Assembly: GCA_002368355.1 (NCBI GenBank)
Contig: AP018281.1
Span: 2,480,001-2,544,000, forward strand
DNA length: 64,000 bases
From: Chondrocystis sp. NIES-4102
Lineage (GTDB): Bacteria; Cyanobacteriota; Cyanobacteriia; Cyanobacteriales; Xenococcaceae
Direction: 5' to 3'
Part shown: positions 26,663 through 36,472 of the stretch, one piece after another
Layout: each line of letters begins with the position of its first letter
Numbering within the stretch: the stretch's first letter is position 1
Notes under the pieces: generated by a model
What the model saw: only the letters and a program-made list of their open reading frames with translations
Told to the model about the DNA's origin: nothing
Databases searched by the model: none
Made by a program: the position numbers and the translations under genes

Positions 26663-29095
26663 ATGCGCGTCTCTCTAAACTGGTTAAAAGAATTAGTCGA
26701 TATCAATATGTCTCCTGAAGAGTTGGGGAGAATTTTAACTATAGCAGGATTTGAATTAGAAGAATTAGTAGATTTAGGTGCAAATGCAGAGGGGGTAGTA
26801 GTTGGGAAGGTATTAGAGCGATCGCAACATCCTAATGCGGATAAACTGAGTGTCTGTAAAGTTGATGTGGGTGCAGATCAGCCTTTAAATATTGTCTGTG
26901 GCGCAGCAAATGTGCGATCGGATATTTTTGTACCTGTTGCTACAGTTGGAACTTATTTACCTGCTATTGATTTGAAACTCAAGCCGACTAAACTGCGCGG
27001 TGAACCTTCGGAAGGGATGATTTGTTCTTTAACTGAATTGGGTTTAGAAAAGGAGTCTGAAGGGATACATATATTCTCAAAGGATGATCTAAAACCTGGG
27101 GATGATGTACGCCCTTTATTGGGTTTAAATGATGTTATTTTAGATTTGGCGACAACAGCCAACCGTGCGGATGCTTTGAGTATGGTAGGTATTGCTAGGG
27201 AGGTTGCAGCCTTAACTGGTGCTAAAGTTAGATTACCTCAAGTTAAGCAACAGAATCCTCAGGGCGATCGCTCTTTGACTATAGATATTCAATCCACCGC
27301 CTGTATGGCATACATTGGTACAGTAGTGGAGGGAGTAAAGATTGCACCTTCCCCAGACTGGTTAAAGTGGCGACTAGAAGCTGCTGGGATACGTCCAATT
27401 AATAATGTGGTGGATATTACTAACTATATTTTATTGGAATGGGGACAACCTCTTCATGCTTTCGATCGCGAAAAGTTAAAACAAGTTGCAGGTAGTGATA
27501 ATTTAAATATCGGAGTGCGTTTTGCAACGTCCGAGGAAAAGTTAAAAACTCTCGATCAACAACAGCGAGATTTAGCCAAAGATAATCTTTTAATTACTGT
27601 TAATGATCAACCCATAGCTTTAGGGGGAGTCATGGGGGGTGAAGAGACAGAAGTTGATGACAATACCACTAATATTGTTTTGGAAGCAGCATTATTTGAA
27701 CCTGTGGCTATTCGTCGTTCATCTCGCGCCCAAAGCCTACGCAGTGAAGCATCTACCCGTTATGAAAGGGGTGTAAATCAAGTTGAATTAGAATCTGCAA
27801 GTTCAAGAGCGATCGCCCTATTGCAAGAATTGGCTGGCGGTATTCCTGTCTCTCAAGCTATTGCAGATCAGCGTGTAGATCATACTAGCGGTAAGGGTAT
27901 TGAATTGCGTTTGAGTCGCATACATCAGATTTTGGGTACAGTTAATCAAGATAATGGTGTAGGTTATATTGAAGCTGGCGATGTTGAATCAATTTTAGGC
28001 GCATTAGGCTGTAATTTAGAGCAAAGCCCAGAAAAAGAGAATACCTGGGTTGTCAAAGTTCCTCCCTACCGTTATCGCGATTTAGAGCGTGAAATTGACC
28101 TTATTGAAGAAGTCGCCCGTCTCTATGGTTATGATCGCTTCTGTGATACTCTACCTGATAAAACTGAACCTGGTTATCTTTCCCCTGAATATGCAATTAA
28201 AAATAAACTTCGTGCTGTCTTACGGGGTGTCGGCTTAACGGAAGTTGTGCAGTATTCTTTAGTAAAACCGACAGGTAAAGAGATTAAGCTAGCTAATCCC
28301 CTATTTGCGGAATATTCTGCCTTGCGTGCCGATTTATTCTCAGGTTTACTCGAAGCTTTTGTGTATAATCAGTCTCAGGGTAATGGCGCACTTAACGCCT
28401 TTGAAATTGAACGGGTGTTTTACCAAGATGGCGAACAATTACAAGAAAGGGATGCTGTTGCAGGTATTATGGGGGGTAATATCACCTCTGAGGGGATGTG
28501 GGTTAATGGTGGCAAAGGTACACCAATGACTTGGTATGATGCTAAAGGTATCTTGGAAAATGTCTTTAGTAATTTAGGGATAGCCGTTGAATATCGCCCC
28601 ACCAGTGAGGAAACAAGACTGCATCCAGGGCGCACAGCCGAACTATGGTTGCAAGGTAAATCTTTGGGTATTTTCGGACAAATTCATCCACAACTTGCAC
28701 AACAGCGTGACTTGAGTAATCAAGTTTATTTATTTGAACTAGATTTTAGTCTGCTACAAAAAGCCTTAGATCGTGATGCGATAGTTACTCCCAAATTCCA
28801 AGCCTATTCTACCTATCCAGGTTCAGATCGAGATTTAGCTTTCTTTGCACCTTTAGATTTATCCGTTGCTGAAATTACTAAAGCTATGACTAAAGCAGGG
28901 GGTAAACTATTACAAAAAGTAGAAATCTTTGATGAGTATAAGGGTAAAAATGTTCCCCAAGGACAACGCAGTTTAGCTTTTAATTTAGTATATCAGGCAA
29001 GCGATCGCACTCTAACGGATCAGGATGTTGAGCCTGTACACCAAAAAGTTCGCGATACCTTAATTAAAAAGTTTGATGTAACATTGCGTAGTTAA
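26663..29095 (+). CDS. pheT: phenylalanine-tRNA ligase beta subunit
   Basis: PheT is the large subunit of the tetrameric enzyme that charges tRNA-Phe. The 810 residues contain the B1 start [20 protein letters not shown], the tRNA-binding EMAP-like domain ([20 protein letters not shown]), the B3/B4 editing core ([20 protein letters not shown]), the B5 core ([12 protein letters not shown]) and the anticodon-binding domain at the C-terminus ([24 protein letters not shown]). pheS is not in this window, which is normal in cyanobacteria. A decayed copy of its 5' end lies 2.6 kb upstream. Confidence 0.97.
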   Translation: MRVSLNWLKELVDINMSPEELGRILTIAGFELEELVDLGANAEGVVVGKVLERSQHPNADKLSVCKVDVGADQPLNIVCGAANVRSDIFVPVATVGTYLPAIDLKLKPTKLRGEPSEGMICSLTELGLEKESEGIHIFSKDDLKPGDDVRPLLGLNDVILDLATTANRADALSMVGIAREVAALTGAKVRLPQVKQQNPQGDRSLTIDIQSTACMAYIGTVVEGVKIAPSPDWLKWRLEAAGIRPINNVVDITNYILLEWGQPLHAFDREKLKQVAGSDNLNIGVRFATSEEKLKTLDQQQRDLAKDNLLITVNDQPIALGGVMGGEETEVDDNTTNIVLEAALFEPVAIRRSSRAQSLRSEASTRYERGVNQVELESASSRAIALLQELAGGIPVSQAIADQRVDHTSGKGIELRLSRIHQILGTVNQDNGVGYIEAGDVESILGALGCNLEQSPEKENTWVVKVPPYRYRDLEREIDLIEEVARLYGYDRFCDTLPDKTEPGYLSPEYAIKNKLRAVLRGVGLTEVVQYSLVKPTGKEIKLANPLFAEYSALRADLFSGLLEAFVYNQSQGNGALNAFEIERVFYQDGEQLQERDAVAGIMGGNITSEGMWVNGGKGTPMTWYDAKGILENVFSNLGIAVEYRPTSEETRLHPGRTAELWLQGKSLGIFGQIHPQLAQQRDLSNQVYLFELDFSLLQKALDRDAIVTPKFQAYSTYPGSDRDLAFFAPLDLSVAEITKAMTKAGGKLLQKVEIFDEYKGKNVPQGQRSLAFNLVYQASDRTLTDQDVEPVHQKVRDTLIKKFDVTLRS

Positions 29096-29117
29096 AATTA
29101 GTTATTAAATAACAAAA

Positions 29118-29160
29118 GATCTTAAGGCTTAACTGATTATGGTTAGGCTTTTTTTATTTA
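29118..29160 (+). terminator. terminator of pheT
   Basis: AAGGCTTAAC and GTTAGGCTT form a stem with one bulge and one G-T pair around a short loop, followed by TTTTTTT, about 25 bases after the pheT stop. Confidence 0.7.
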
Positions 29161-29168
29161 AATAAATA

Positions 29169-29738
29169 TTATATTAATAAGTAATTCTGTATACCAGCAA
29201 ATAATCTTTCAGGGTTAATATCATAATTTTTTTTTGCCCATAACTTAAATATATTTAAAAAACAATACAATTCTTTTTTTGCTTCTAATAATTCATAATC
29301 AAATTCTTGTTGTGTAAACATAATAGTATTATGATGATTTAATTTTCCTTCATTACTCCAAAGAATTATATTTTCATCTTTAAACTCAAACCAAGGAGAT
29401 GGATCATGTCCCATCCAAGGAGAAATTTTACGTTTGACATCTTTAACTATATTAATCCAATCTTGAAAATCAGCACAACAAGATGCACCAATAGAAACAT
29501 CATTAGTTTTAAATAATAATCCTCCTGCTAAAGCTAATTCACCTTTAATAAATAAAGCGTCAACAAATTGGGAATCTAAAGATAATTGATTAAAAGACAA
29601 GAAAGAGCCAATAAATATATCTATATCGTTTAAATTTGAATTGCTAGTCATTTCTACAAGACTATTATTACTAAGACGATTGCTCAGTAAACTACCAGTA
29701 TTACAGTAAAAAGATTCTATTACAAAACAAAATCTCAT
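29169..29738 (-). CDS. unknown soluble protein
   Basis: The 189-residue protein has a central segment WMGHDPSPWFEFKDENIILW and a C-terminal helical part (FTQQEFDYELLEAKKELYCF, LNIFKLWAKKNYD). I recall similar patterns in scattered uncharacterised bacterial proteins but no function. The true start may be the internal ATG of MTSNSNLNDIDIF, about 29 codons in, since the first 29 residues look atypical. It is convergent with pheT, in an AT-rich neighbourhood. Confidence 0.6.
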   Translation of the reverse strand: MRFCFVIESFYCNTGSLLSNRLSNNSLVEMTSNSNLNDIDIFIGSFLSFNQLSLDSQFVDALFIKGELALAGGLLFKTNDVSIGASCCADFQDWINIVKDVKRKISPWMGHDPSPWFEFKDENIILWSNEGKLNHHNTIMFTQQEFDYELLEAKKELYCFLNIFKLWAKKNYDINPERLFAGIQNYLLI

Positions 29739-30335
29739 TTGCCTAGTAATTTAAACTAATTGCCTAAATTTAATTTATATTATATTACATTGCTTCAATG
29801 ATATATTTTAAATATTAATATAAGTAACTAATTATTTTAAAGACCATATATATACTATCTACTCAAATCTCATAAAAATAATTTTTTGCTGAAAGCTTAG
29901 TTAATATAATATTTTATAAACCCCTTCTTCTTGAATTATATTCTGTATTGTTAAAGGATAAGAATACTATAGATTACTTATCAGTTTGCTAAACAAGTTC
30001 AATCAAATATTTCGCAGTTTAAATTCTGTTGTTAATCATAATATTATATTAATAAATCTGTAAAATTATTTGGTTTGCGAAAAATATATAAAATTAATTA
30101 TTTTTACATATATATAAAAATTAATTATAAAACTTTTAAATAAATTAAATTCTATAATTCATGGATTTATATCTTATATTTAACAAAATAAAATAACCAT
30201 CAGCAGCTTACCCTATTAATAATATGTTATAAAAACTAAGAGTATCAGCCAACACTTTTAATAGTTCATCTTACGCCGAAAAAACTACGATTAGGAACAT
30301 TCAACACTTATCAAAAAATAATGCTGATTATCATT
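29739..30335. other. very AT-rich spacer, no gene recognised
   Basis: These 600 bases are unusually A+T-rich even for this genome and contain many stops in all frames. I see no repeats of the heptamer families and no structured RNA. It could be the eroded remains of an inserted segment, but nothing recognisable is left. Confidence 0.5.
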
Positions 30336-30764
30336 TTATATACCTGTAGAACCGAAACCACCAATACCTCTAGTAGTATTATCTAATTGCTGAACTATTG
30401 TTAGTTTTGGCTGAATGATAGAGGCGATAACCATTTGGGCAATTTTCATCCCAGGAATAACTTGAAATGGTTGTTTACCAAGATTAATCAAAATAATACC
30501 GATTTCCCCACGATAGCCAGCATCAATTGTTCCAGGAGAATTTAAAACAGTGATAGAATACTTTAATGCAAGTCCACTTCGAGGACGAATTTGAGCTTCT
30601 GTACCAAGAGGTAGAGCGATCGCAATGCCAGTAGGAATTAATTTAGTTTCCCCTGGTAAAATAGTAGTAGAGGCGATCGCAAATAAATCTAAGCCTGCAT
30701 CTTCCGCATGACTATAACTAGGAATTATTGCAGAATCATCAAGTTTTAAAATTTTAATTTCCAT
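30336..30764 (-). CDS. dut: dUTP diphosphatase
   Basis: This trimeric enzyme hydrolyses dUTP to dUMP and keeps uracil out of DNA. All five motifs are visible in 142 residues: [39 protein letters not shown], a motif 4 region with [11 protein letters not shown], and the C-terminal arm [12 protein letters not shown]. It is divergent from comF with a 70-base gap. Confidence 0.96.
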   Translation of the reverse strand: MEIKILKLDDSAIIPSYSHAEDAGLDLFAIASTTILPGETKLIPTGIAIALPLGTEAQIRPRSGLALKYSITVLNSPGTIDAGYRGEIGIILINLGKQPFQVIPGMKIAQMVIASIIQPKLTIVQQLDNTTRGIGGFGSTGI

Positions 30765-30834
30765 TTATTACCTTCAGTAAAAAAATCAATCATCTAAGTT
30801 TAGAGACTCTGGGAATTTTGGGCAAACTAGGTAT

Positions 30835-31500
30835 ATGCTAAAACAACTACTCTCAGTCTTTTTAGAATCTCATTGTCCTTTTTGTCAGCGCGCTACACCA
30901 GAGTTGCTTTGTAACTACTGTAGAAAAAAACTTATTAGTCATCAATTTACAGTAAATGCAAATCAAACTTGGCGAGGAGATCTACCATTGTTTGCTTGGG
31001 GAAAATACGATGGACAACTAAAAAGAGCGATCGCTTTGATGAAATATAATCAACAACCAGACATTGGTAAAATACTGGCAGAATTATTAGCTCAAGCTTG
31101 GTTAACTTATGGTTTAATTGATCCATCCCAGAAAATTAGCGTAATTCCCATACCTTTATCATCTCAAAAAAGGAAAAGTCGAGGTTTTAACCAAGCAGAA
31201 ATAATTGCTCGAAGTTTTTGTGATTTAACTGGCTATAAGTTAACTTATAAAACTTTGTTGCGAATTAAAGATACTCAAGCTATGTTTAATTTAAGTCCTG
31301 AAGCTAGAACTATTAATATACAAGGTGCATTTAAATTAGGCAAAAAGTTACCTAAATATCCTGTTCTACTATTAGATGATATCTATACCTTGGGCAATAC
31401 TGTTAACGAAGCTGCTAAAGTTTTACGTCAGCATGAGATAAAAGTTATCGGTACAGTTGTAGTGGCTAAAACTATTTATCGGGGATTAGTTACAAGTTAG
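30835..31500 (+). CDS. comF: ComF family phosphoribosyltransferase-like protein
   Basis: ComF proteins take part in natural transformation, linked to handling of incoming single-stranded DNA. The 221 residues start with a zinc-finger-like cysteine set (CPFCQRATPELLCNYC), then RKSRGFNQAEIIARSF, and end with the phosphoribosyltransferase-type loop PVLLLDDIYTLGNTVNEAA. The length is typical. The spacer directly after its stop begins with heptamer repeats. With the PilT-like ATPase, it hints at transformation ability, but no other competence genes are here. Confidence 0.9.
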   Translation: MLKQLLSVFLESHCPFCQRATPELLCNYCRKKLISHQFTVNANQTWRGDLPLFAWGKYDGQLKRAIALMKYNQQPDIGKILAELLAQAWLTYGLIDPSQKISVIPIPLSSQKRKSRGFNQAEIIARSFCDLTGYKLTYKTLLRIKDTQAMFNLSPEARTINIQGAFKLGKKLPKYPVLLLDDIYTLGNTVNEAAKVLRQHEIKVIGTVVVAKTIYRGLVTS

Positions 31501-31610
31501 GAATTAGGTAGTAGGTAGGAGTCAGGAGTCAGGAGCGATGCAGCGCGCAGAAAAGGGGGTTTCCCTCGTATTGGACTGCATCAAGAAGTCAGGAGAAGCT
31601 AAAATAAAGA
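31501..31610. repeat. heptamers and short palindrome-bounded module
   Basis: TAGTAGG and GAGTCAG heptamers (31505-31535) lead into a module bounded by GATGCAG (31537-31543) and CTGCATC (31576-31582). The module contains GGGTTTCCCTC and is followed by AAGAAGTCAGGAGAAGCTAAA. It is a shorter relative of the module at 3385-3500, which also has GGTTTCCCTC and is followed by AAGAAG. Confidence 0.75.
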
Positions 31611-31708
31611 TTTTCTTAACTAAATTCAGAGTTATTATATATAAATCTAATAGCCCAAAGCTAAAGAAGGAATCAAATAATTTTTGAATTCACACTCTTT
31701 CCTTTTTT

Positions 31709-33049
31709 ATGAATAAAAATACCTATGAAGTTGTTATTATTGGTGCTGGGGTTTGTGGCACAGCTTTACTATATACCCTGAGTAAATATAGTAATATTCG
31801 TAAAATTGCTTTAATTGAAAAGGAAGCTGATGTAGCTTTAATTAATTCCTCTACAAATAGTAACAGTCAAACTCTACATTTTGGTGATATAGAAACTAAT
31901 TATACTTTAGCTAAAGCTACTAAAGTAAAGGCTGGGGCTAACTTAGTAAAAAATTATCTTTTAACTTACGATCGCTCTCACAAAATACATACTAAATATC
32001 ATAAATTAGTCTTAGGTGTTGGTAAAAAGCAAGTCGAACAATTGACTAAAAGATATCAAGAATTTAAACAACTTTTTCCTGATTTAAAACTTCTAAATGA
32101 TAAGGAAATAGCAGCCAAAGAACCAAAGGTTTGGGAGGGTAGGGCAACGACTGAACCTATTATTGCTTTGTTTACAGAAGAAGGATATACTATAGATTTT
32201 AATCAGCTTGCTAAATCTTTTTTAAGTAAAGCAATAGAAAATTCAAAGATAGAAATAGATTGTTTGTTTAATACTAAAGTTAAGCAAATATCTCAAGAAA
32301 ATGATATATATACAATTGCAACTAATAATAAAATAATAAAAGCAAAAGTAGTGATAGTTGCCACAGGCGCGCACAGTTTACTATTTGCTAAATCCTTAGG
32401 TTATGGTTTAAATTATGCTCTACTAAGTGTTGCTGGTAGTTTTTATTTCGCTCCTCAATTACTCAATGGTAAGGTATATACAGTTCAACGGGAAAAATTA
32501 CCTTTTGCAGCTATTCATGGCGATCCTGAAGTTCATAATCAAGCGATCGCTCGTTTCGGTCCAACTGCTAAAGTCTTACCTATGTTAGAACGCCATAATT
32601 ATTATACTGTTTTGGAGTATTTTAAAACCGCAGGTTTAAGCGTAAAAGCAATTGTTAGTTTTCTCAAGATTTTATCTGATCCGATTATCTTGAAATATAT
32701 TCTTCTCAATTTTTGTTATGATTTCCCCCTAATAGGCAAACTATTATTTATTCAAGAAGTAAAAAAAATTATCCCTTCAATTAAATTAAAAGATCTTACC
32801 TATGCTAAAGGTTATGGTGGAATTCGTCCTCAAGTAGTCAATCTTAATACTCAAGCTTTGGAAATGGGCGAAGCAAAAATCACTGGCGATCGCATTATTT
32901 TTAATATTACTCCTTCTCCTGGGGCATCTACTTGTTTACAAAATGCCTTAGATGACACAAGCAAAATTATCGAATTTTTAGGTAATAATTATCAGTTCAA
33001 TCGTCAGCAATTTTTAGCAGATTTAGCTAATGATTTACTTATAAAGTAA
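31709..33049 (+). CDS. mqo: FAD-dependent oxidoreductase, malate:quinone oxidoreductase-like
   Basis: The 446-residue flavoprotein starts with the dinucleotide-binding motif VVIIGAGVCGTALLYTLSKY. It carries SNSQTLHFGDIETNYTLAKA, a segment I associate with malate:quinone oxidoreductases, and near the end YAKGYGGIRPQVVN and NITPSPGASTCLQNA. Mqo oxidises malate to oxaloacetate and reduces membrane quinone. The neighbouring downstream gene is sdhB, also a quinone-linked TCA-cycle component. A 2-hydroxyglutarate oxidase is the main alternative. Confidence 0.82.
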   Translation: MNKNTYEVVIIGAGVCGTALLYTLSKYSNIRKIALIEKEADVALINSSTNSNSQTLHFGDIETNYTLAKATKVKAGANLVKNYLLTYDRSHKIHTKYHKLVLGVGKKQVEQLTKRYQEFKQLFPDLKLLNDKEIAAKEPKVWEGRATTEPIIALFTEEGYTIDFNQLAKSFLSKAIENSKIEIDCLFNTKVKQISQENDIYTIATNNKIIKAKVVIVATGAHSLLFAKSLGYGLNYALLSVAGSFYFAPQLLNGKVYTVQREKLPFAAIHGDPEVHNQAIARFGPTAKVLPMLERHNYYTVLEYFKTAGLSVKAIVSFLKILSDPIILKYILLNFCYDFPLIGKLLFIQEVKKIIPSIKLKDLTYAKGYGGIRPQVVNLNTQALEMGEAKITGDRIIFNITPSPGASTCLQNALDDTSKIIEFLGNNYQFNRQQFLADLANDLLIK

Positions 33050-33410
33050 GTTCAAGGATTAATCATTATCTCTGCTATTCTTATCTATAAACTCTATAAA
33101 TATCCCTAGAGCTTAAACAGAATTAATTAACAATTAACTGCTTGACTAATACTAAATTTAAGTTATCAATGGATAATTAAAAATTAGTTGAGCTAGTCTA
33201 ATACTTTTCAACAATCTATCTATAGGGGCGATCCTCAATTAACTAAGCAAACATTAGCCTAAAATTAAATATGGTAATGCCATATCTCAAACATTGCCTG
33301 GAAAGATAAAAATACTAAAATACCCATCTAAAAGCTAAATCAGTCCTAAGTCTCTCTTTATTTTTGCGCCCTCAGTATAAAATCACCAACTCAAACTATT
33401 ACTTAATTAT
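33050..33410. other. spacer before sdhB, nothing recognised
   Basis: This 360-base AT-rich spacer lies between the mqo-like gene and sdhB. I find no gene or repeat array. The distance suggests that sdhB has its own promoter. Confidence 0.5.
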
Positions 33411-34151
33411 ATGAAACTTAAACTAAAAATTTGGCGACAACCTAATCCCCAAACCCCAGGCAAACTAGAAGAATATACTGTAGATAATGCCCATCCAAGT
33501 ATGTCTTTTCTTGAATTATTAGACGTTTTAAACGAACAACTAATTAAAAATAATCAAGATCCTGTAGCGTTTGATAGCGACTGTGGTGAAGGAATTTGTG
33601 GCTCTTGTGGTTTAATGATTAACGGTGTGGCACATGGAGAACAAAAACAAACTGCTGTTTGTCAGCTACATCTAAGAAGTTTTAAAGATGGGGATACAAT
33701 TACTGTAGAACCTTGGCGTGCTAAAGCCTTTCCTCTAATTAAAGATTTAGTTGTCGATCGCTCGGCATTTGATCGCATAATGGCTGCTGGTGGTTATATT
33801 TCCGTCAATACAGGTGCAGCCCCCGATGCAAATTCTCTCCCTGTAATAAAAGACAATAGCGATCGCGCTTTTGATTATGCTGCTTGTATCGGTTGTGGTG
33901 CTTGTGTAGCAGCTTGTCCTAATGCCTCCGCTTCCCTCTTTACCGCAGCTAAAGTATCCCACCTATCTCTACTCCCCCAAGGACATCCTGAACGTCAGCA
34001 ACGAGTACTCAATATGACTGCCCAAATGGCATTAGAAGGCTTCGGAGACTGTTCTAATCATGGTGAATGTACTGCTGTTTGTCCTAAAGGTATTTCTTTA
34101 GATGCGATCGCTTCTATGCGTCGGGAATATATTAAAGCCGTTTTTAGTTAG
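33411..34151 (+). CDS. sdhB: succinate dehydrogenase/fumarate reductase iron-sulfur subunit
   Basis: SdhB passes electrons from the flavoprotein to the membrane quinone. Its 246 residues hold the [2Fe-2S] cysteines C58, C63, C66 and C84 ([16 protein letters not shown]) and two further cluster motifs with C159, C162, C165, C169 ([12 protein letters not shown]) and C214, C220, C224 ([12 protein letters not shown]). The spacing resembles B-type fumarate-reductase/SdhB of the long-linker class. sdhA is not in this window, as is usual in cyanobacteria where sdh genes are scattered. Confidence 0.94.
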   Translation: MKLKLKIWRQPNPQTPGKLEEYTVDNAHPSMSFLELLDVLNEQLIKNNQDPVAFDSDCGEGICGSCGLMINGVAHGEQKQTAVCQLHLRSFKDGDTITVEPWRAKAFPLIKDLVVDRSAFDRIMAAGGYISVNTGAAPDANSLPVIKDNSDRAFDYAACIGCGACVAACPNASASLFTAAKVSHLSLLPQGHPERQQRVLNMTAQMALEGFGDCSNHGECTAVCPKGISLDAIASMRREYIKAVFS

Positions 34152-34159
34152 TTAAATAA

Positions 34160-34300
34160 TAGACAGGAGTCAGACAGGGGGAGGTAGGAGGTATAAGTCT
34201 GGAAAGGGGGAGTCTGGAGAAGCTAAAAGCTATCAAACACGGATTAGCTGCGCGTCAGAGCTAAGAGCGTATTGCTAATAACTAAAAATCTCCTACCACT
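34160..34300. repeat. degenerate heptamer cluster
   Basis: GGAGTCAGACAGGGGGAGGTAGGAGG and similar degenerate heptamers (about 34165-34215) precede AAGCTAAAAGCTATCAAACA, GGATTAGCTGCGCGTCAGAG and GCGTATTGCTAA. The last block recurs in inverted orientation at about 44610-44660. Confidence 0.65.
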
Positions 34301-34327
34301 ATCTACTATCAATATAAGTTTTTTTAC

Positions 34328-34367
34328 TTGACAAGTCATAGTCGTTATGAGTATGATTTACATAACG
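34328..34367 (+). promoter_or_regulatory. promoter and inverted-repeat operator of peroxiredoxin
   Basis: TTGACA (34328-34333) and TATGAT (34352-34357), 18 bases apart, form a good sigma-70-type promoter. A perfect inverted repeat, CGTTATG (34343-34349) and CATAACG (34361-34367), overlaps the -10 element, so a repressor bound there would block transcription. A peroxide-responsive Fur-family repressor such as PerR is a candidate, judged from the regulated gene only. Confidence 0.65.
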
Positions 34368-34416
34368 TTACTTATCATGAGTACGAAACCATAAAGTAAG
34401 GAGTAAATAAAACTAA

Positions 34417-34944
34417 ATGAGAGACACAGTACCAAGCGTAGTATTTAAAACTAGAGTACGAGACGAAGCTGTTGAAGGACCCAACCCTTTCCGTTGGCAT
34501 GATCTAACAACAGAAGACATTTTTAAAGGTAAAAAAGTTATCGTATTTTCTCTTCCTGGCGCGTTCACTCCTACTTGTTCTTCCACTCACCTACCAGGAT
34601 ACGAACAACACTACGAAGAATTTAAAGAATTAGGTGTAGATTCAATCGTCTGTGTATCAGTTAATGATGCGTTTGTAATGTTCCAGTGGGGTAAACAACA
34701 GGGAGTTAAAAACGTCTTCTTGCTTCCCGATGGTAATGGTGAATTCACCAAAGAAATGGGGATGTTAGTTAAGAAAGATAACCTAGGTTTTGGAATGCGT
34801 TCTTGGCGTTATTCCATGTTTGTAAACGACATGAAGATCGAAAAAATCTTTACTGAAGCTGATTTTGGCGATAACTGCCCCACAGATCCTTTTGAAGTTT
34901 CTGATGCTGATACCATGTTGGCATACTTAAAAGGTAAAGAATAA
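34417..34944 (+). CDS. type II peroxiredoxin
   Basis: This 175-residue thiol peroxidase belongs to the Prx5/PrxII group, which reduces hydrogen and organic peroxides using glutathione/glutaredoxin or thioredoxin. The catalytic cysteine is C54 in [15 protein letters not shown]; another cysteine (C79) lies in SIVCVSVND. The length is typical. It heads a group with Dps and glutathione reductase, all oxidative-stress functions. The ATG at 34417 follows AGTAAGGAG. Confidence 0.93.
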   Translation: MRDTVPSVVFKTRVRDEAVEGPNPFRWHDLTTEDIFKGKKVIVFSLPGAFTPTCSSTHLPGYEQHYEEFKELGVDSIVCVSVNDAFVMFQWGKQQGVKNVFLLPDGNGEFTKEMGMLVKKDNLGFGMRSWRYSMFVNDMKIEKIFTEADFGDNCPTDPFEVSDADTMLAYLKGKE

Positions 34945-35114
34945 AGCCTCTAGGGTTACTGTAAGAAACTCATAAATTGCAAGTGGAGGGTGTATTAAAA
35001 GTACACTACCTCTGCTTATTAATTATCACTTGTCAGCTTAAATCTCAATATTATTAATTTTATTGATCAAGATTAAACTTCCCAACTAAAAAACCAATTA
35101 AGGAGAGATATATC

Positions 35115-35615
35115 ATGGTATCAACCATTTCCAAACAACAACTGCGTAATAGTCGTATCGATTTACCTGAAGATATTCGGTCTAAAATTGTTGAAATTCT
35201 AAACAAAACTCTTGCAGCCACTTTAGATCTAAAAACCCAAACCAAACAGGCACATTGGAACGTCAAAGGCATGGACTTTTATCAGTTACATCAACTATTT
35301 GACGAGATGGCAACAGAATTAGAAGAATATGTTGATATGGTTGCCGAAAGAGTAACAGCCCTAGGTGGTGTGGCAATGGGAACAGCCCGTATTGCTGCTG
35401 CGGAGTCTGTTTTACCAGAATACATTTTGGATGCTGTATCAGGGAAAGATCATGTGACTGCCCTAGCCGATCGCTTTGGTATATATGCTAAACACGTGCG
35501 TGAAGCAATTGATCAAACAGATGAATTAGGTGATGCGGATACCGCCGATCTTTATACTGAGATATCCCGTACTATAGATAAGCGTTTATGGTTCTTGGAA
35601 GCACACTTAGTATAA
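35115..35615 (+). CDS. dps: Dps family ferritin-like protein
   Basis: Dps forms a dodecamer that oxidises ferrous iron with peroxide and protects DNA. The 166 residues hold the intersubunit ferroxidase ligands in TKQAHWNVKGMDFYQLHQLF and DEMATELEEYVDMVAERV. The ATG at 35115 follows AAGGAGAGATA. It lies 170 bases after the peroxiredoxin gene; a hairpin (GGAGGGTGTA with TACACTACCTC, about 34985-35012) lies between them, without a T-run. Confidence 0.93.
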   Translation: MVSTISKQQLRNSRIDLPEDIRSKIVEILNKTLAATLDLKTQTKQAHWNVKGMDFYQLHQLFDEMATELEEYVDMVAERVTALGGVAMGTARIAAAESVLPEYILDAVSGKDHVTALADRFGIYAKHVREAIDQTDELGDADTADLYTEISRTIDKRLWFLEAHLV

Positions 35616-35744
35616 TAAATCCCACATATCAAGTCGTAAGAAGAAAGTAAATAGCCTATCTTCGGTATAAGTAATGGTGTCTATCGAACCTTTAGGTAAC
35701 ATTCCGCTTAAACTGTAAGGTAGGCATTTTACATATAAGCAATT

Positions 35745-36026
35745 ATGACAGATACAAAAGGTGCAGATGCAGTAGATCAAGCGATCGCTCAAGGTTTAGA
35801 TTTAGATGGTTCTCCTATTGCTGAAAATAAATTAGCACTATATAACAAAGTGATGGGTTTTGAAGCAGGAAGACAAAGAAGTGGGGTAACTAATACCATG
35901 CGATCGCGCATTGTCAGAATTGGGGCAAAACATCTACCTCAAGAGGAATTAAACCAAATGTTATTGGATGCGGATTTTCCTGCTTTAAAGGATAAAGAAA
36001 TTGCCTTTTATTATGGCGGAAAATAA
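35745..36026 (+). CDS. small conserved cyanobacterial-type protein, unknown
   Basis: This soluble 93-residue protein has AENKLALYNKVMGFEAGRQR, then SGVTNTMRSRIVRIGAKHLP and ending AFYYGGK. I cannot name a function. It lies between dps and gor on the same strand and may belong to the same stress-related neighbourhood, though gaps of 130 and 446 bases make a single operon unlikely. Confidence 0.7.
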   Translation: MTDTKGADAVDQAIAQGLDLDGSPIAENKLALYNKVMGFEAGRQRSGVTNTMRSRIVRIGAKHLPQEELNQMLLDADFPALKDKEIAFYYGGK

Positions 36027-36472
36027 TTGAAAATTAACTGCAACATAAGAAATAGATATTAAACTTTGGGTAGTATTTATTCTTGTGTCTTAAAATGTAT
36101 AATTTATCAACTTTTAGTCCTTCTATCTTCATTTAAAATTGGAGTAGGAGGAACAAAGTTTAAAAATTAATTCCCAGATGTCCTTAAAGATCGACTTTGG
36201 TTAAATAGTTGAATATTATAGTTTGAGGTAATTAGAAATCTTTGTTTCAATTTATTTCCACTCACTCTAAAACCCTTTAAACTAAAAAATAAAGCTTCAG
36301 CTACTACGATCGCAACAGTAATCATCTGTATATATCTGTGGACTTTCTCAATCCCTCAAATTAGTCTTATTAGTAATATAAATTTGGGAAAAAGTTAATG
36401 GTGCTTTCTCTGCCTCTAATTTATTCTATGGGCATAAATAAAATAGCTATTCAACCAGGAGTATAGAAAATA
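36027..36472. other. spacer before glutathione reductase, nothing recognised
   Basis: I see no gene, tandem repeat or clear RNA structure in these 446 bases. It has one GATCGC-type half of HIP1 and is otherwise AT-rich. It presumably contains the gor promoter. Confidence 0.5.
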
